Position numbers and translations under genes: made by a program. The notes beneath the pieces are model-generated. The model saw only the letters and a list, made by a program, of their open reading frames with translations. It did no database searches and was not told the DNA's origin. From Phycisphaerae bacterium (GTDB taxonomy: Bacteria; Planctomycetota; Phycisphaerae; Phycisphaerales; UBA1924): a DNA stretch of 64,000 nt. The DNA lies in NCBI GenBank assembly GCA_022180725.1, contig BQMO01000019.1, positions 48,913 through 112,912 of the forward strand, given 5' to 3'. Positions 25,612-34,075 of this stretch are shown here, in pieces. Each line of letters starts with the position of its first letter. Within the stretch, counting starts at the first letter, position 1.

Positions 25612-25884
25612 TCACCGTTGGTTGAGGTAATCCTCGATCTTTTCGGCTTTGCGGATGAGGAAGGGGATGTGCCGATCGGCGGAATCGGCGAAACGGGAGA
25701 GCACGCGCATCGTCTGCTCGAACTCCTCGGCGAACTTGGCGTGTTCCTGGTCGCGCCAGGTGCGCCCCAGTTCGTTCAGCCGGGCGAGCATGACGGCCAT
25801 CTGGTCGCGCACCGTGCCGTTGAAGGCCTTGAGTTCCTGGGCGAAACGGCGGACCTCGCCCGGATCGATGACGGCTTGTCCCAT
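25612..25884 (-). CDS. WXG100-like protein (ESAT-6-type)
   Basis: A 90-residue helical hairpin protein. Helix 1 (DPGEVRRFAQELKAFNGTVRDQMAVMLARLNEL) and helix 2 (AKFAEEFEQTMRVLSRFADSA...) flank W-R-D-Q-E-H at about residues 43-48, the position of the Trp-x-Gly turn in WXG100 proteins. The following F-x-x-x-F and length are normal for the family, although Gly is replaced by Asp as in many non-actinobacterial members. ATG 25884 is preceded by AGGAG. It is the first gene of the operon ending in the FtsK/SpoIIIE ATPase, the classic pairing of an ESX substrate and its motor. Predicted role: secreted or assembly subunit. Confidence 0.75.
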   Translation of the reverse strand: MGQAVIDPGEVRRFAQELKAFNGTVRDQMAVMLARLNELGRTWRDQEHAKFAEEFEQTMRVLSRFADSADRHIPFLIRKAEKIEDYLNQR

Positions 25885-26017
25885 GGGGGCGGCTCCTGTT
25901 CCTATCAGAGTATCCCGCCGGGACGGGGCGATGGTTGCATGATGGCCGATGAATTCAGGGCATTCGTAAGCGTGATTCGGTGTACGGGTATCCGTCCCGT
26001 CCGATACACTCAGGCCC

Positions 26018-26695
26018 ATGTGCGGGCGGATCACGTATGTGTTTTCGTGGGGCAAACTCCGCGACCTGATGGGGCTGGCGACGGTCCCGGTGACGGACCT
26101 CTCGCCGCGGTTCAACGTCGCGCCGACGCAGGTGTCCCCCGTGATCCGGGTTGGGAGTGCCGGGCGAGAAGGGGTCCTGCTGCGGTGGGGGCTGGTACCG
26201 GCGTGGTCGGATGATCCGGCGATCGGCGGGCGGATGATCAACGCGCGGGCGGAAACGATCTCCGAGAAGCCTGCGTACCGGCGGGCGTTCGATCAACGGC
26301 GGTGCCTGGTCCCGGTGTCGGGGTTCTACGAGTGGCGGGCGTCGCCCACCCGCGGGGCGAAGACGCCGTACTGGATCGGGCGGGCGGATCGTGAGCCGTT
26401 CGCGCTGGGCGGGGTCTGGGAGCGAGCGACGCGCACACCCGAGCCGCTGGAGACGTTCACGATCATCACGACGGCGGCGAACGACCTGATGGCGCCGATC
26501 CATGAACGCATGCCGCTCATCCTGCCCCCCGAGGCGTGGGACCGATGGCTGGCGCCGGGCGCGGGCGGCACGGTGGCGGACCTGCTCAGCCCGGCGTCGA
26601 GAGCGGGGTTCGTCGCGCATCCGATCGGCACGCGCGTGAACTCGCCGAAGCATGACGACCCGAGCATCCTGGCCGATCTGCCCGGGGCGGCGTGA
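26018..26695 (+). CDS. SOS response-associated peptidase / abasic-site protein (HMCES/YedK family)
   Basis: A 225-residue SRAP domain protein. The essential Cys2 follows the initiator Met (MCGRITYVF) and forms a thiazolidine crosslink to abasic sites in single-stranded DNA. NVAPTQ, RWGLVPAW, INARAETISEKPAY, CLVPVSGFYEW and the catalytic His in HERMPLIL are all present. It protects single-stranded DNA with abasic sites from breakage. The gene stands alone, divergent from the type VII-like operon with 133 bases between. A short dyad (GTGTA...TACAC, about 25980-26008) lies just ahead of the start but does not match a LexA box I know. Confidence 0.92.
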   Translation: MCGRITYVFSWGKLRDLMGLATVPVTDLSPRFNVAPTQVSPVIRVGSAGREGVLLRWGLVPAWSDDPAIGGRMINARAETISEKPAYRRAFDQRRCLVPVSGFYEWRASPTRGAKTPYWIGRADREPFALGGVWERATRTPEPLETFTIITTAANDLMAPIHERMPLILPPEAWDRWLAPGAGGTVADLLSPASRAGFVAHPIGTRVNSPKHDDPSILADLPGAA

Positions 26696-26701
26696 GGCGG
26701 A

Positions 26702-27127
26702 TTACCAGCCGCAGAGTCTTGCGATGGGTCCGGCCGTTGCCTCGGGCACAACGTGGACGCTCAGGCGGCCATGGGTGATGAGCGTGAAGCCTTCGAAGCG
26801 AGGGTCGCTCTTGATGGCGGCGAGTGACAGAGACGGATTCGCGGAGCGGACGGGCGCGAGGTCGATCACCGGATAGTTCGGCTCCCCGCGGTCGTTGAGG
26901 CCCGGGCGGGTCGGGTCGGGATAGGCCCCGCGGGTGACACGCGCGAGGCCGACGACGGCGCGCTCGTCGCCGGTGTGGTAGATGAGGGCTTGGTCGCCCC
27001 GGCGGATGGTGCGAAGGACGATGCGGGCGGCGGGGTTAGAGACCCCAGTCCAGATGCATGAGCCTTCTCTGACGAGGTCGGCGAAGGAGAAATCCGAAGG
27101 CTCGGTCTTGAGCAGGAAGTTTGTCAT
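26702..27127 (-). CDS. EVE domain protein
   Basis: A 141-residue soluble protein that is a single EVE domain (FLLKTEPSDFSFADL at the N-terminus, the hallmark Lys-Thr-Glu-Pro; then WTGVSNPAARIVLRTIRRGDQALIYHTG). EVE domains are PUA-like and bind modified bases in nucleic acid. The start codon overlaps the stop of the S51 peptidase gene by 4 bases (ATGA), so the two are translationally coupled. Convergent with the HMCES gene, 6 bases between the stops. Whether it reads a modified DNA or RNA base here is unknown. Confidence 0.9.
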   Translation of the reverse strand: MTNFLLKTEPSDFSFADLVREGSCIWTGVSNPAARIVLRTIRRGDQALIYHTGDERAVVGLARVTRGAYPDPTRPGLNDRGEPNYPVIDLAPVRSANPSLSLAAIKSDPRFEGFTLITHGRLSVHVVPEATAGPIARLCGW

Positions 27128-28485
27128 GGCATCTGGGTCATGGCGGGGTGGAGTACCGCGCGCGAGCGCAGATCGAGGCCCCAGCCCGGGCCTAGGACGT
27201 GGAGCGTGGCGCCTTCGAGGTGTACCTTCGGGCGTGAGGATTCAGGCTGGCGCACGCCGGTGTGCGTGACGCCGCGGGTATCAATCACAACGGCCGACGA
27301 TGTGGATTCGGCGTGCACGCGGGCCAGGCCGCTCGCGTCGACTTCGATAGTGCACCCCTCGCCGATGAACCAGCCGAGAAGGCCGGGCTGCATGGTGAGG
27401 GCATGCTGAGCGGCGGCGGTGCGTTCCCAGACGCCCCGGCCCCAGGCTCGGGGGACGACCAAGCATCCGGGCAGACGGCCTTCGCCCGTGCGGATACGCC
27501 ACGTCGCCTGATCGCCCTCACCCTCGCGGGCTACGCGGAGAATGCCCGCGGCGGCGTCCTCGTCGCGGCCGCCGTCGAGTTTCAGGGCCTCGAACGCCGA
27601 TTCGTCAACCACGTCCGGGTGAGGGTTCGGCTTGGCCTCGTCGGGTCGCGTGGCGACGACGCCCGTGGGCAGCGCGAGCGTGGTTCCCGCGAGGAGCATG
27701 TCGCAACGAACGTGCGTGATCGTGGGCGAGTGGCCGGGCCGGAGGTCGCAGATGGTTTTCTCGGACAGCCGCATGAGCGTGGCGGCGCCCTCGCCAAGGA
27801 TCGTGCACGATCCGTCGGGTATCACGGCGGCGGCGGTGCGGGTATCCATGCCCAGACCCAACATGTCGCGCCGGTCGTCGAAGAGGTCGCGCGAGCGTGC
27901 GAGCAGCACGGGGAGTCGCGCGAAGCGGGCGCGTTCGGTGAAGTGGGTGTCGAAGAGCACCCCGGGCACTAGGCCGAGAAAGTCGCGAACAAGCGTGAGG
28001 TCTTCGTGGAAGGGGTCGGCGAGGGCCTCTTCGGGCGTGAGGGAGTTCTTCTCGGCCGAGTAGGTGACTTCGCCGAGGACGGCACATCCGGCGCTGGTGC
28101 CGGCGACGACCCCGCCCGAGTCGAAGACATGGCGCAGGGCGGCCTCGGTCTTCGTGCCGCGCCAGCCTTTGACGTACCGCCCCTGATCGCCCCCGCGGAT
28201 GAACGCGATACGGGTGTTGTCGAAGGCTTTCGCGGCGGCGTCGTGGTCGCCGCCGGATTCGGGGACGATCAACCCCTCGGCGGCGGAGCATCCGGCCCGG
28301 CGAAGGGCGTGAAGGCGATCATCGGGTTCGTCGAGCGGCACGGCGCCGATGACGACGGCCTTCGGGAGTGGACCGGCGCGGGCAACCATCCACGCGAAGG
28401 CCTCGCGCCCCCAGGTGGAGTTGCCCGACATCCCGCCTCCCTCGGCGAAGACGTGACCCCGGCGCGGCGGCGGTTGTGACGGCAT
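27124..28485 (-). CDS. Cyanophycinase-like peptidase (S51 family) with C-terminal extension
   Basis: A 453-residue protein. The N-terminal 280 or so residues are an S51 serine peptidase domain: RGHVFAEGGG, FIRGGDQGRYVKG and the nucleophile elbow GTSAGCAVLGE (Ser at about 130). These hydrolyse beta-Asp-Arg or Asp-x peptides; cyanophycinase breaks the storage polymer cyanophycin, peptidase E cleaves Asp dipeptides. About 170 extra residues follow with an unassigned beta-rich region. ATG 28485 begins just before the domain. The downstream EVE gene overlaps by 4 bases. No cyanophycin synthetase gene is near, so the substrate could be another isoaspartyl peptide. Confidence 0.8.
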   Translation of the reverse strand: MPSQPPPRRGHVFAEGGGMSGNSTWGREAFAWMVARAGPLPKAVVIGAVPLDEPDDRLHALRRAGCSAAEGLIVPESGGDHDAAAKAFDNTRIAFIRGGDQGRYVKGWRGTKTEAALRHVFDSGGVVAGTSAGCAVLGEVTYSAEKNSLTPEEALADPFHEDLTLVRDFLGLVPGVLFDTHFTERARFARLPVLLARSRDLFDDRRDMLGLGMDTRTAAAVIPDGSCTILGEGAATLMRLSEKTICDLRPGHSPTITHVRCDMLLAGTTLALPTGVVATRPDEAKPNPHPDVVDESAFEALKLDGGRDEDAAAGILRVAREGEGDQATWRIRTGEGRLPGCLVVPRAWGRGVWERTAAAQHALTMQPGLLGWFIGEGCTIEVDASGLARVHAESTSSAVVIDTRGVTHTGVRQPESSRPKVHLEGATLHVLGPGWGLDLRSRAVLHPAMTQMP

Positions 28486-28714
28486 GATGCCATTGTAATG
28501 GCGTTCGGTCTCGGCGCGTGGGTCGCCGGCCGGAAACTCGCCGTGTGCAAAAACCCCATGCCGACCATCTGGGCCGGAAGGGGCGATCTCCTCTCGACCA
28601 ACGAATGTCCGAGTTCGCTCCCGATCATGCACTTGTGACGGATGACAAAGGAGTTTCTCGCTTCAACATGGAAACGACGCGTTCGGTATCATCCGCGGTT
28701 CGTGGAGACGACGC

Positions 28715-30097
28715 ATGATGCACGCGGCCCCCGTGAGCGAGACGGACCGGATCGACGGAGTAGACGCGGCCCGCGGACTGGCCCTGCTGGGTATCTTCTG
28801 CGTGAATATCCAGTTGTTCGCCGAACCGTTCGGGCGGATGATGGCGCCGCCCACCGGGCTGGGCACGGCGGACACGATCGCGCACTACTTCGTGCACACG
28901 TTCTGCACGGGGAAGTTCTACGGGCTGTTCTCGCTCCTGTTCGGGATCGGGTTCGCGCTGCAGCGCGGCGGGGCGACGGCGCGGGGCGCCTCGTTCACCG
29001 GGATCTACGCGCGTCGGCTGCTTTTTCTGGGCGGGTTGGGCGCGCTGCACGCGCTGCTCGTGTGGTACGGGGACATCCTGTTCATCTACGCGATGTGCGC
29101 GGTGGTGCTGTTGCTGTGCGCGAAGGTGCCGCCCCGGGCCAAGGTGATCGTCGCGGCCGCGTTATTTGCGCTGTACGCGATGATCGGCGCGCCGATGGCG
29201 ATGATGCAGCGCCCGCAGGGAACGCAAGCAGCCTCGCAGGCAAGCGTGGAGGAACCGGCCCCGGCATCGCCGAACATGGTGAACGAACCAGGCCCTGTCG
29301 CACCGGGTGCGGAATCGTCCCAGTCGCCGGCGGTGAGTCGTAAGGGCGCGTTCTGGTCGACGCCGTTCGGGCGGTTGATCGACGGGTTCAAGACGCAGCG
29401 GATCACCGACCCCACAAGCGCGGAATGGCAGGACCTTGAACGCGGCGTCTATCAGGAGGGGCCGTATGGGCAGTTGTTCCTGTTCCGCGGGTTCACGTGG
29501 ATCACGATGCTGATCTGGTGCATCTTCGGGTTCTACTTGACGGTGGTGGCCTTGTTCTTCATCGGGTCGGCGCTGGCGGAGACAGGGCGGCTCGGGAAGG
29601 ACGCCGCGCCGCTGCACCGGCGGCTGCTGGCGATCGGCCTGCTGGTCGGGCTGCCGCTCAGCGCGTTCGGGGCGTATGCGACGGGCGTGCGGTACGAGTC
29701 GGCGGCATGGCGGGGCTTGGGCACGGGCGCGATGATCCTCGGGGCGCCTCTCATGAGCCTGGGGTACCTTTCAGCGGTGCTGCTGGTGATGAACGCGGCC
29801 CGGGGCGGGCTACTCGGGCGGGCGCTGGCGAGCACCGGACGAATGGCGCTGACGAACTACCTGACGCAGTCGCTCATCGCGACAAGCGTGTTCTACTACT
29901 ACGGGCTGGGGTGGTTCGGCTCGGTCGGACGGGCGCGGCAACTGCTGTTGGTCGCGGTGGTGTTCACGCTGCAGGTGGTGTTCAGCGTGCTGTGGATGCG
30001 GGCGTTCCGGTACGGGCCGATGGAGTGGCTCTGGCGGATGGTGACGTACCTGAAGGCGCCGGCGATGAGGCGACGCGGGACGGGCGCGGGTGACTGA
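28715..30097 (+). CDS. DUF418 family polytopic membrane protein
   Basis: A 460-residue inner-membrane protein. It opens with RIDGVDAARGLALLGIFCVNI, the signature start of DUF418 proteins (YeiB-like), and ends with the C-terminal DUF418 block (GRMALTNYLTQSLIATSVFYYYGLGWFG). About ten hydrophobic helices are visible, split by a hydrophilic loop (about residues 165-245) that is longer than usual and Pro/Ser-rich. The family is proposed to transport or acylate small molecules, without firm proof. Tandem ATGs at 28715 and 28718; GGAG lies just upstream. ribBA follows 18 bases later, perhaps in one transcript. Confidence 0.85.
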   Translation: MMHAAPVSETDRIDGVDAARGLALLGIFCVNIQLFAEPFGRMMAPPTGLGTADTIAHYFVHTFCTGKFYGLFSLLFGIGFALQRGGATARGASFTGIYARRLLFLGGLGALHALLVWYGDILFIYAMCAVVLLLCAKVPPRAKVIVAAALFALYAMIGAPMAMMQRPQGTQAASQASVEEPAPASPNMVNEPGPVAPGAESSQSPAVSRKGAFWSTPFGRLIDGFKTQRITDPTSAEWQDLERGVYQEGPYGQLFLFRGFTWITMLIWCIFGFYLTVVALFFIGSALAETGRLGKDAAPLHRRLLAIGLLVGLPLSAFGAYATGVRYESAAWRGLGTGAMILGAPLMSLGYLSAVLLVMNAARGGLLGRALASTGRMALTNYLTQSLIATSVFYYYGLGWFGSVGRARQLLLVAVVFTLQVVFSVLWMRAFRYGPMEWLWRMVTYLKAPAMRRRGTGAGD

Positions 30098-30115
30098 CGC
30101 TACCCTCTCGCCGAG

Positions 30116-31306
30116 ATGCCGTTCAGCCCGCTCCCAGAACTTCTCGCGGACCTCCGCGCCGGCAAGATGATCGTCCTGACGGACGATGAGCATCGCGAGA
30201 ACGAGGGGGACCTCGTGCTGCCCGCACAGTTCGTTACGCCCGAGGCGGTCACGTTCATGCTCCAGCACGCGATGGGGTACCTGTGCCTGGCGCTGACGGA
30301 AAAGGACTGTGATCGACTGAACCTGCACCCGCAGAGTGCGGTGAACACCACGATGCGGGGTACGGCGTTCACGGTGTCGATCGACCTGCACCCGCGGCAC
30401 GGCGGGACGACGGGGGTCTCGGCGCGCGAGCGGGCCAGGTGTATCCAGATGGCCATCGACCCGGCCTACACCGAGGCCGACTTCGTGAGGCCCGGGCACA
30501 TCAACCCGCTGCGGTCGCGCGACGGCGGCGTGCTGGTCCGCACGGGGCAGACGGAAGGGTCGGTGGACCTGTGCCGCCTCGCGGGCCTGTACCCCGCGGC
30601 GGTCATCATCGAGATCATGCGGCCCGACGGCGAGATGGCCCGCCTGCCCGACCTGGAGGCCTTCTGCGCCCGGCACGGAATCCGGATCGGATCGGTCGCG
30701 CAGATCATCGAGCACCGGTTGGCGCGGGAGAGTTTGGTGCGCCGATTGGAGCCAACCGAGGGCAGGCCGCTGCGGACGAGCGAGGGGACGTTCACGGCCC
30801 ACCTGTTCGAGAGCAAGGTCGATCCGCTGCCGCACCTGGTGCTGACGGTGGGGGATGTGGGCCAGCCGGGGGTGGAGTCACCCCACCCGACGCTGGTGCG
30901 GATGCATCGGCGGCACCTGCTGGGCGACGTGTTCGACGATCTGGATTCATCGTCGGACGGGCCGACGGGGAACGTCCTGCGTGCAGCGATGCGGGCGATC
31001 CAACGTGAAGGTCGAGGGGCGCTGGTGTACCTGCGGACGAGCCATACCACACCCGGGCCGAGCGCGGACCTGGAGACAAGCCTGCAGACGATTCGCGGGA
31101 CGCGGCACGACGTGGACCGTCCGGACCTGACGGGCCTGGCAGGGCAGAACGCGATCCCCATGCCGCAGCGGGAGTTCGGGATCGGGGGGCAGATCCTCCG
31201 GGCGTTGGGGCTGCGAAAACTGCGCCTGCTGACGAACTCGTCGCGGTCGATGCCGGGGCTGGAAGCCTTCGGATTGGAAATTGTCGAACGCGTACCCGTC
31301 CGATAA
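30116..31306 (+). CDS. ribBA: 3,4-dihydroxy-2-butanone-4-phosphate synthase with degenerate GTP cyclohydrolase II domain
   Basis: A 396-residue RibBA-type protein for riboflavin synthesis. The RibB half (1-205) is complete: DDEHRENEGDL metal/acid site, HPRHGGTTGVSARER and FVRPGHINPLRSRDGGVLVRTGQTEGSVDL, so it should make the four-carbon precursor from ribulose 5-phosphate. The RibA half (about 215-396) has the length and end (FGIGGQILRALGL) of GTP cyclohydrolase II, but the three zinc cysteines of the C-x10-C-x-C site are replaced (RMHRRHLLGDVFDDLDSSS) and RQEGRG is gone. It is probably not a GTP cyclohydrolase, and another RibA would be needed elsewhere. Confidence 0.85.
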   Translation: MPFSPLPELLADLRAGKMIVLTDDEHRENEGDLVLPAQFVTPEAVTFMLQHAMGYLCLALTEKDCDRLNLHPQSAVNTTMRGTAFTVSIDLHPRHGGTTGVSARERARCIQMAIDPAYTEADFVRPGHINPLRSRDGGVLVRTGQTEGSVDLCRLAGLYPAAVIIEIMRPDGEMARLPDLEAFCARHGIRIGSVAQIIEHRLARESLVRRLEPTEGRPLRTSEGTFTAHLFESKVDPLPHLVLTVGDVGQPGVESPHPTLVRMHRRHLLGDVFDDLDSSSDGPTGNVLRAAMRAIQREGRGALVYLRTSHTTPGPSADLETSLQTIRGTRHDVDRPDLTGLAGQNAIPMPQREFGIGGQILRALGLRKLRLLTNSSRSMPGLEAFGLEIVERVPVR

Positions 31307-31477
31307 GCGGGCGTCGATCGAAATGGCGTCAATGCGGGCACGATCCGAGAACTCGGCGACGCGTCATGCCGATGGTTCGTGCGGAACCTTCGGCGTGAAG
31401 CGTCGGTGCCGGGGCGTCGTTCGTGCCCAGGGACGGCAAGCGATGGCGAGCGCCAGGAGTGAAAAAGGAAGAAGATC

Positions 31478-32266
31478 ATGCGCACCAGCAGCCGATTCGC
31501 GGTTCTCGCCGCCGCCACGTTCTCCGTCACGACGTTCGGGCAGACGACGCTTTCGAGCGCCGAGCCGAACCCGGCCGCGGAGAACATGACCCCCTCGACG
31601 CGGTCCACCCCGTCCTCGACCCCGCTGAACTCGTACGCGGAAGCCGGCCGCCCGAACATGAATCACTTCTCGTTCGGCGTGGACGTGATCGGGAAGTGGA
31701 ACGCGACGACGACGATGTGGTCGGCCCCGGGCGCAACGCCGGAGACGAACACGGCGACGTCGACGTTCCTCGCGACGCCCGGCATGGGCGGGCGGTTCGT
31801 TTCGCAGACGTTCGAGTCCGAGGCCGGGGAGCAGGACTTCTTCGGCAACGCGTGGATCGGCTTCAACAACGTGACCGAGCGGTACGAGATGGCGTGGATC
31901 GACAGCACCTCGACGAACATCCTGTTCTCGTACGGGACGCGCGATGAGAACGGCGCGGTGAACTTCACCGGCTCGTTCGCGGACCCCATTTCGGGTCAGA
32001 AGAAGACGACCAAGTCCCGCTTCACCTGGCCCGAGAAGGGGCAGATGGTGTTCGAGATGTGGTCGACCGCGTCGGACGGGACGGAGTTCAAGAGCCTGGA
32101 AGTGAAGTACACGAAGGTGCCGTGGTCGGGGAACACCCGGTCCGCGACGACGCCGACGAATGCCCCGTCGCCGAACGCGATGCCCGCGGCCACCACGCCG
32201 GCAAACGCGAATCCCAAGGTGAAGGCGACGACGGCCCCGGCGACCTCGCCGAACCAGCCCAAGTAA
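31478..32266 (+). CDS. Secreted DUF1579 family protein
   Basis: A 262-residue exported protein. A signal peptide (about 1-21, ending TFGQ) precedes a Ser/Thr/Pro-rich spacer (22-60), a DUF1579-like beta-barrel domain (about 62-195; GKWNATTTMWSAPG, SQTFESEAGEQDFFGNAWIGFNN, YEMAWIDSTSTNI) and a Pro/Ala/Thr low-complexity tail. The function of the domain is not established. A strong AAGGAAG site precedes ATG 31478, and a Rho-independent terminator follows the stop, so it is a single-gene unit. The 171 bases before it hold no other gene. Confidence 0.8.
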   Translation: MRTSSRFAVLAAATFSVTTFGQTTLSSAEPNPAAENMTPSTRSTPSSTPLNSYAEAGRPNMNHFSFGVDVIGKWNATTTMWSAPGATPETNTATSTFLATPGMGGRFVSQTFESEAGEQDFFGNAWIGFNNVTERYEMAWIDSTSTNILFSYGTRDENGAVNFTGSFADPISGQKKTTKSRFTWPEKGQMVFEMWSTASDGTEFKSLEVKYTKVPWSGNTRSATTPTNAPSPNAMPAATTPANANPKVKATTAPATSPNQPK

Positions 32267-32288
32267 GCAGGATCGAGATCCGCACTCG

Positions 32289-32318
32289 CGCCCGGGCCGA
32301 ACACGGCCCGGGCGTTTT
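32289..32318 (+). terminator. Rho-independent terminator of the DUF1579 gene
   Basis: CGCCCGGGCC (32289-32298) and GGCCCGGGCG (32305-32314) form a perfect 10-bp stem with loop GAACAC, followed by TTTT (32315-32318) and more T after CG. It lies 22 bases past the stop codon. Confidence 0.8.
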
Positions 32319-32321
32319 CGT

Positions 32322-33584
32322 TTACAGGCGCTCGAAGCCCGGCAGCGGGCCGACGAGCGGGAGGGCGTACTCGATGAACGCGCGGGTCACGTTGTTATGC
32401 CCGTGGAGAAACGCGGCGGGCATATGGCGCGTCTTGCCGGCGACCGCGGCGAGCGGCACGCGGCGGAAGGTGCTGAGATAGGGCTGCCCGGCGTTCCCGA
32501 GCCAGACGCTGCTCCCGGAGGCTTGTCGAACCAGGGCGACGCTCCCGTCGTGCTCGCCGCGGGTCGCGAGCATGGCGGCAAAATGGCCCGCGCGGCGCGC
32601 CTCCGCGGCGTCCACGGGCGACGGGTCGGGCCAGCAGCGCTGCACGTACCCGAACGTGTCCGCCCGGACGCGCGGGGCCTTGCCCCCCGCGGGGGTGAGT
32701 TTCTCCTTCAGGAAATCGGCGAGGGCATCGCCCAGCGCGCCGCTGCCCGAGAGTTGCACGTTCCCGTGCGCATCGACCTGCGCCCCGCGGATGAGCGTGG
32801 CCCCGATCGGCGTGCCCTTCGCGTCGGCGATGCCCTCGCTCACGGCGATGTGGCACCGGCCCTTGCGGGCGTACCACGACTCCACATCGGCGACGAAGCG
32901 GTCCATGTCGAAGGGGATCTCGGGCACATAGACGAGTTGCGGACCGTCGGTGCTCTCGCCCTCGGCCAGATCGTGCCGGCGGGCGAGCGCGCTCGCGGCG
33001 GTCAGGAACCCCGCGTGCCGCCCCATCACCACATTGATCTTGATGCCCGGGAGCGAGACGTTGTCCATGAAGTCGGCCATGCAGGCCATGGCCACGTACC
33101 GGGCGGCGCTCCCAAAGCCCGGGCAGTGGTCGTTCTCGGGCAGGTCGTTGTCGATGGTCTTGGGGACGTGGAAGCAGCGCAGGTCGTAGTTCATCTCGAC
33201 CGCGCGCTCGCGGACCAGGCGGCAGGTGTCGGCGCTGTCGTTGCCCCCGATGTAGAAAAAGTACCGCACGCCCGCGGCCTTGCAGGCCTCGAGGGCGCGA
33301 TCGCAGGAGGCCGCGTCGGGCTTGTCGCGGGTGCTGCCCAGGGCCGCCGAGGGCGTACGTGCAAGGAGGTCGAGCCGATCCTGGTGCATGTCGGTGAAGT
33401 CGACGAAATCGCCCCTGATCAGGCCCCGTACACCGTGACGCATGCCCAGCACGCGCGTGACATGCCCGGAAGCGTGCAGCCCCAGGCGCAGCGCCTCGAC
33501 GACGCCGACCAGCGATTGATTGATGACGGCGGTGGGGCCGCCGGATTGTCCGACGGCAGCGGCGCCTTTCGCAAGGTCGGTCAT
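32322..33584 (-). CDS. 6-phosphofructokinase, probably pyrophosphate-dependent
   Basis: A 420-residue phosphofructokinase of glycolysis/gluconeogenesis. The order is VGQSGGPTAVINQSL (N-terminus), GGNDSADT (about 114-121), PKTIDNDLP (about 142-150) and MGRHAGF (about 188-194). The Asp after GGN and the Lys in PKTID are the residues that distinguish PPi-using from ATP-using enzymes (Gly in the ATP form), so the donor is probably pyrophosphate, giving a reversible step. The gene is convergent with the DUF1579 gene; its stop lies just behind that gene's terminator. It is divergent from a small lipoprotein gene. Confidence 0.88.
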   Translation of the reverse strand: MTDLAKGAAAVGQSGGPTAVINQSLVGVVEALRLGLHASGHVTRVLGMRHGVRGLIRGDFVDFTDMHQDRLDLLARTPSAALGSTRDKPDAASCDRALEACKAAGVRYFFYIGGNDSADTCRLVRERAVEMNYDLRCFHVPKTIDNDLPENDHCPGFGSAARYVAMACMADFMDNVSLPGIKINVVMGRHAGFLTAASALARRHDLAEGESTDGPQLVYVPEIPFDMDRFVADVESWYARKGRCHIAVSEGIADAKGTPIGATLIRGAQVDAHGNVQLSGSGALGDALADFLKEKLTPAGGKAPRVRADTFGYVQRCWPDPSPVDAAEARRAGHFAAMLATRGEHDGSVALVRQASGSSVWLGNAGQPYLSTFRRVPLAAVAGKTRHMPAAFLHGHNNVTRAFIEYALPLVGPLPGFERL

Positions 33585-33716
33585 GCACGGCTCCCAGGAC
33601 GCGGCGAGGCGTCGCCCCGATGATACTCGGGCACCCCCGCGCAGGAATCACCGCGGCGAGGCGTCTCGCTATACTATTTGTGCCGTGTGTGTGCGGCGCC
33701 TTGTGGAGTAACGTAC

Positions 33717-33974
33717 ATGAACCGACGCACGATGATTCTCGGATTGGCCGCACTGCTGCCTCTTGCGGCGTGCAACTCCGCCCCCAAGAGCGGCGGGAGC
33801 ATGGGCCTGATGAACAGCAAGTGCCCGATGAAGCCTGATTGTCCGCTGCCCGCCGACGCGCCCACCCTTGAATACAAGGGCGGCAAGGTCGGCTTCTGCT
33901 GCAAGGGCTGCATCGGGAAGTGGAACGCGCTGACGGACGATCAGCGGGCGTCACTTCTGACGAAGGCGAAGTGA
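33717..33974 (+). CDS. Small lipoprotein with CCxxC metal-binding-like motif
   Basis: An 85-residue exported lipoprotein. The signal (MNRRTMILGLAALLPLAAC) ends in a lipobox with Cys19. The mature part has CPMKPDCPLP, then EYKGGKVGFCCKGCIGKWNAL, the G-x-x-x-F-C-C-x-x-C pattern of YHS/TRASH-like heavy-metal sensing or binding domains. It probably binds a transition metal in the periplasm. A -10-like TATACT (33670-33675) lies 41 bases ahead of the ATG, but no -35 is clear. A metallothionein-like gene lies on the other strand 100 bases away. Confidence 0.8.
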   Translation: MNRRTMILGLAALLPLAACNSAPKSGGSMGLMNSKCPMKPDCPLPADAPTLEYKGGKVGFCCKGCIGKWNALTDDQRASLLTKAK

Positions 33975-34041
33975 GGGGCTAATCCCGCGTTGTCCGGAGA
34001 ACCGGCGGCATGCCGGATCAGTTGTAGTTGAAGGACAAAGA

Positions 34042-34069
34042 CAGGCCCCCGGCGTTGGCCGGGGGCCTG
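34042..34069 (-). terminator. Terminator of the metallothionein-like gene
   Basis: CAGGCCCCCGGC (34042-34053) pairs with GCCGGGGGCCTG (34058-34069), a perfect 12-bp stem with a GTTG loop. On the minus strand it is followed by TCTTTGTCCTT, a broken T-tract. It starts 7 bases past the stop of the minus-strand gene. Confidence 0.65.
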
Positions 34070-34075
34070 CGGTGC

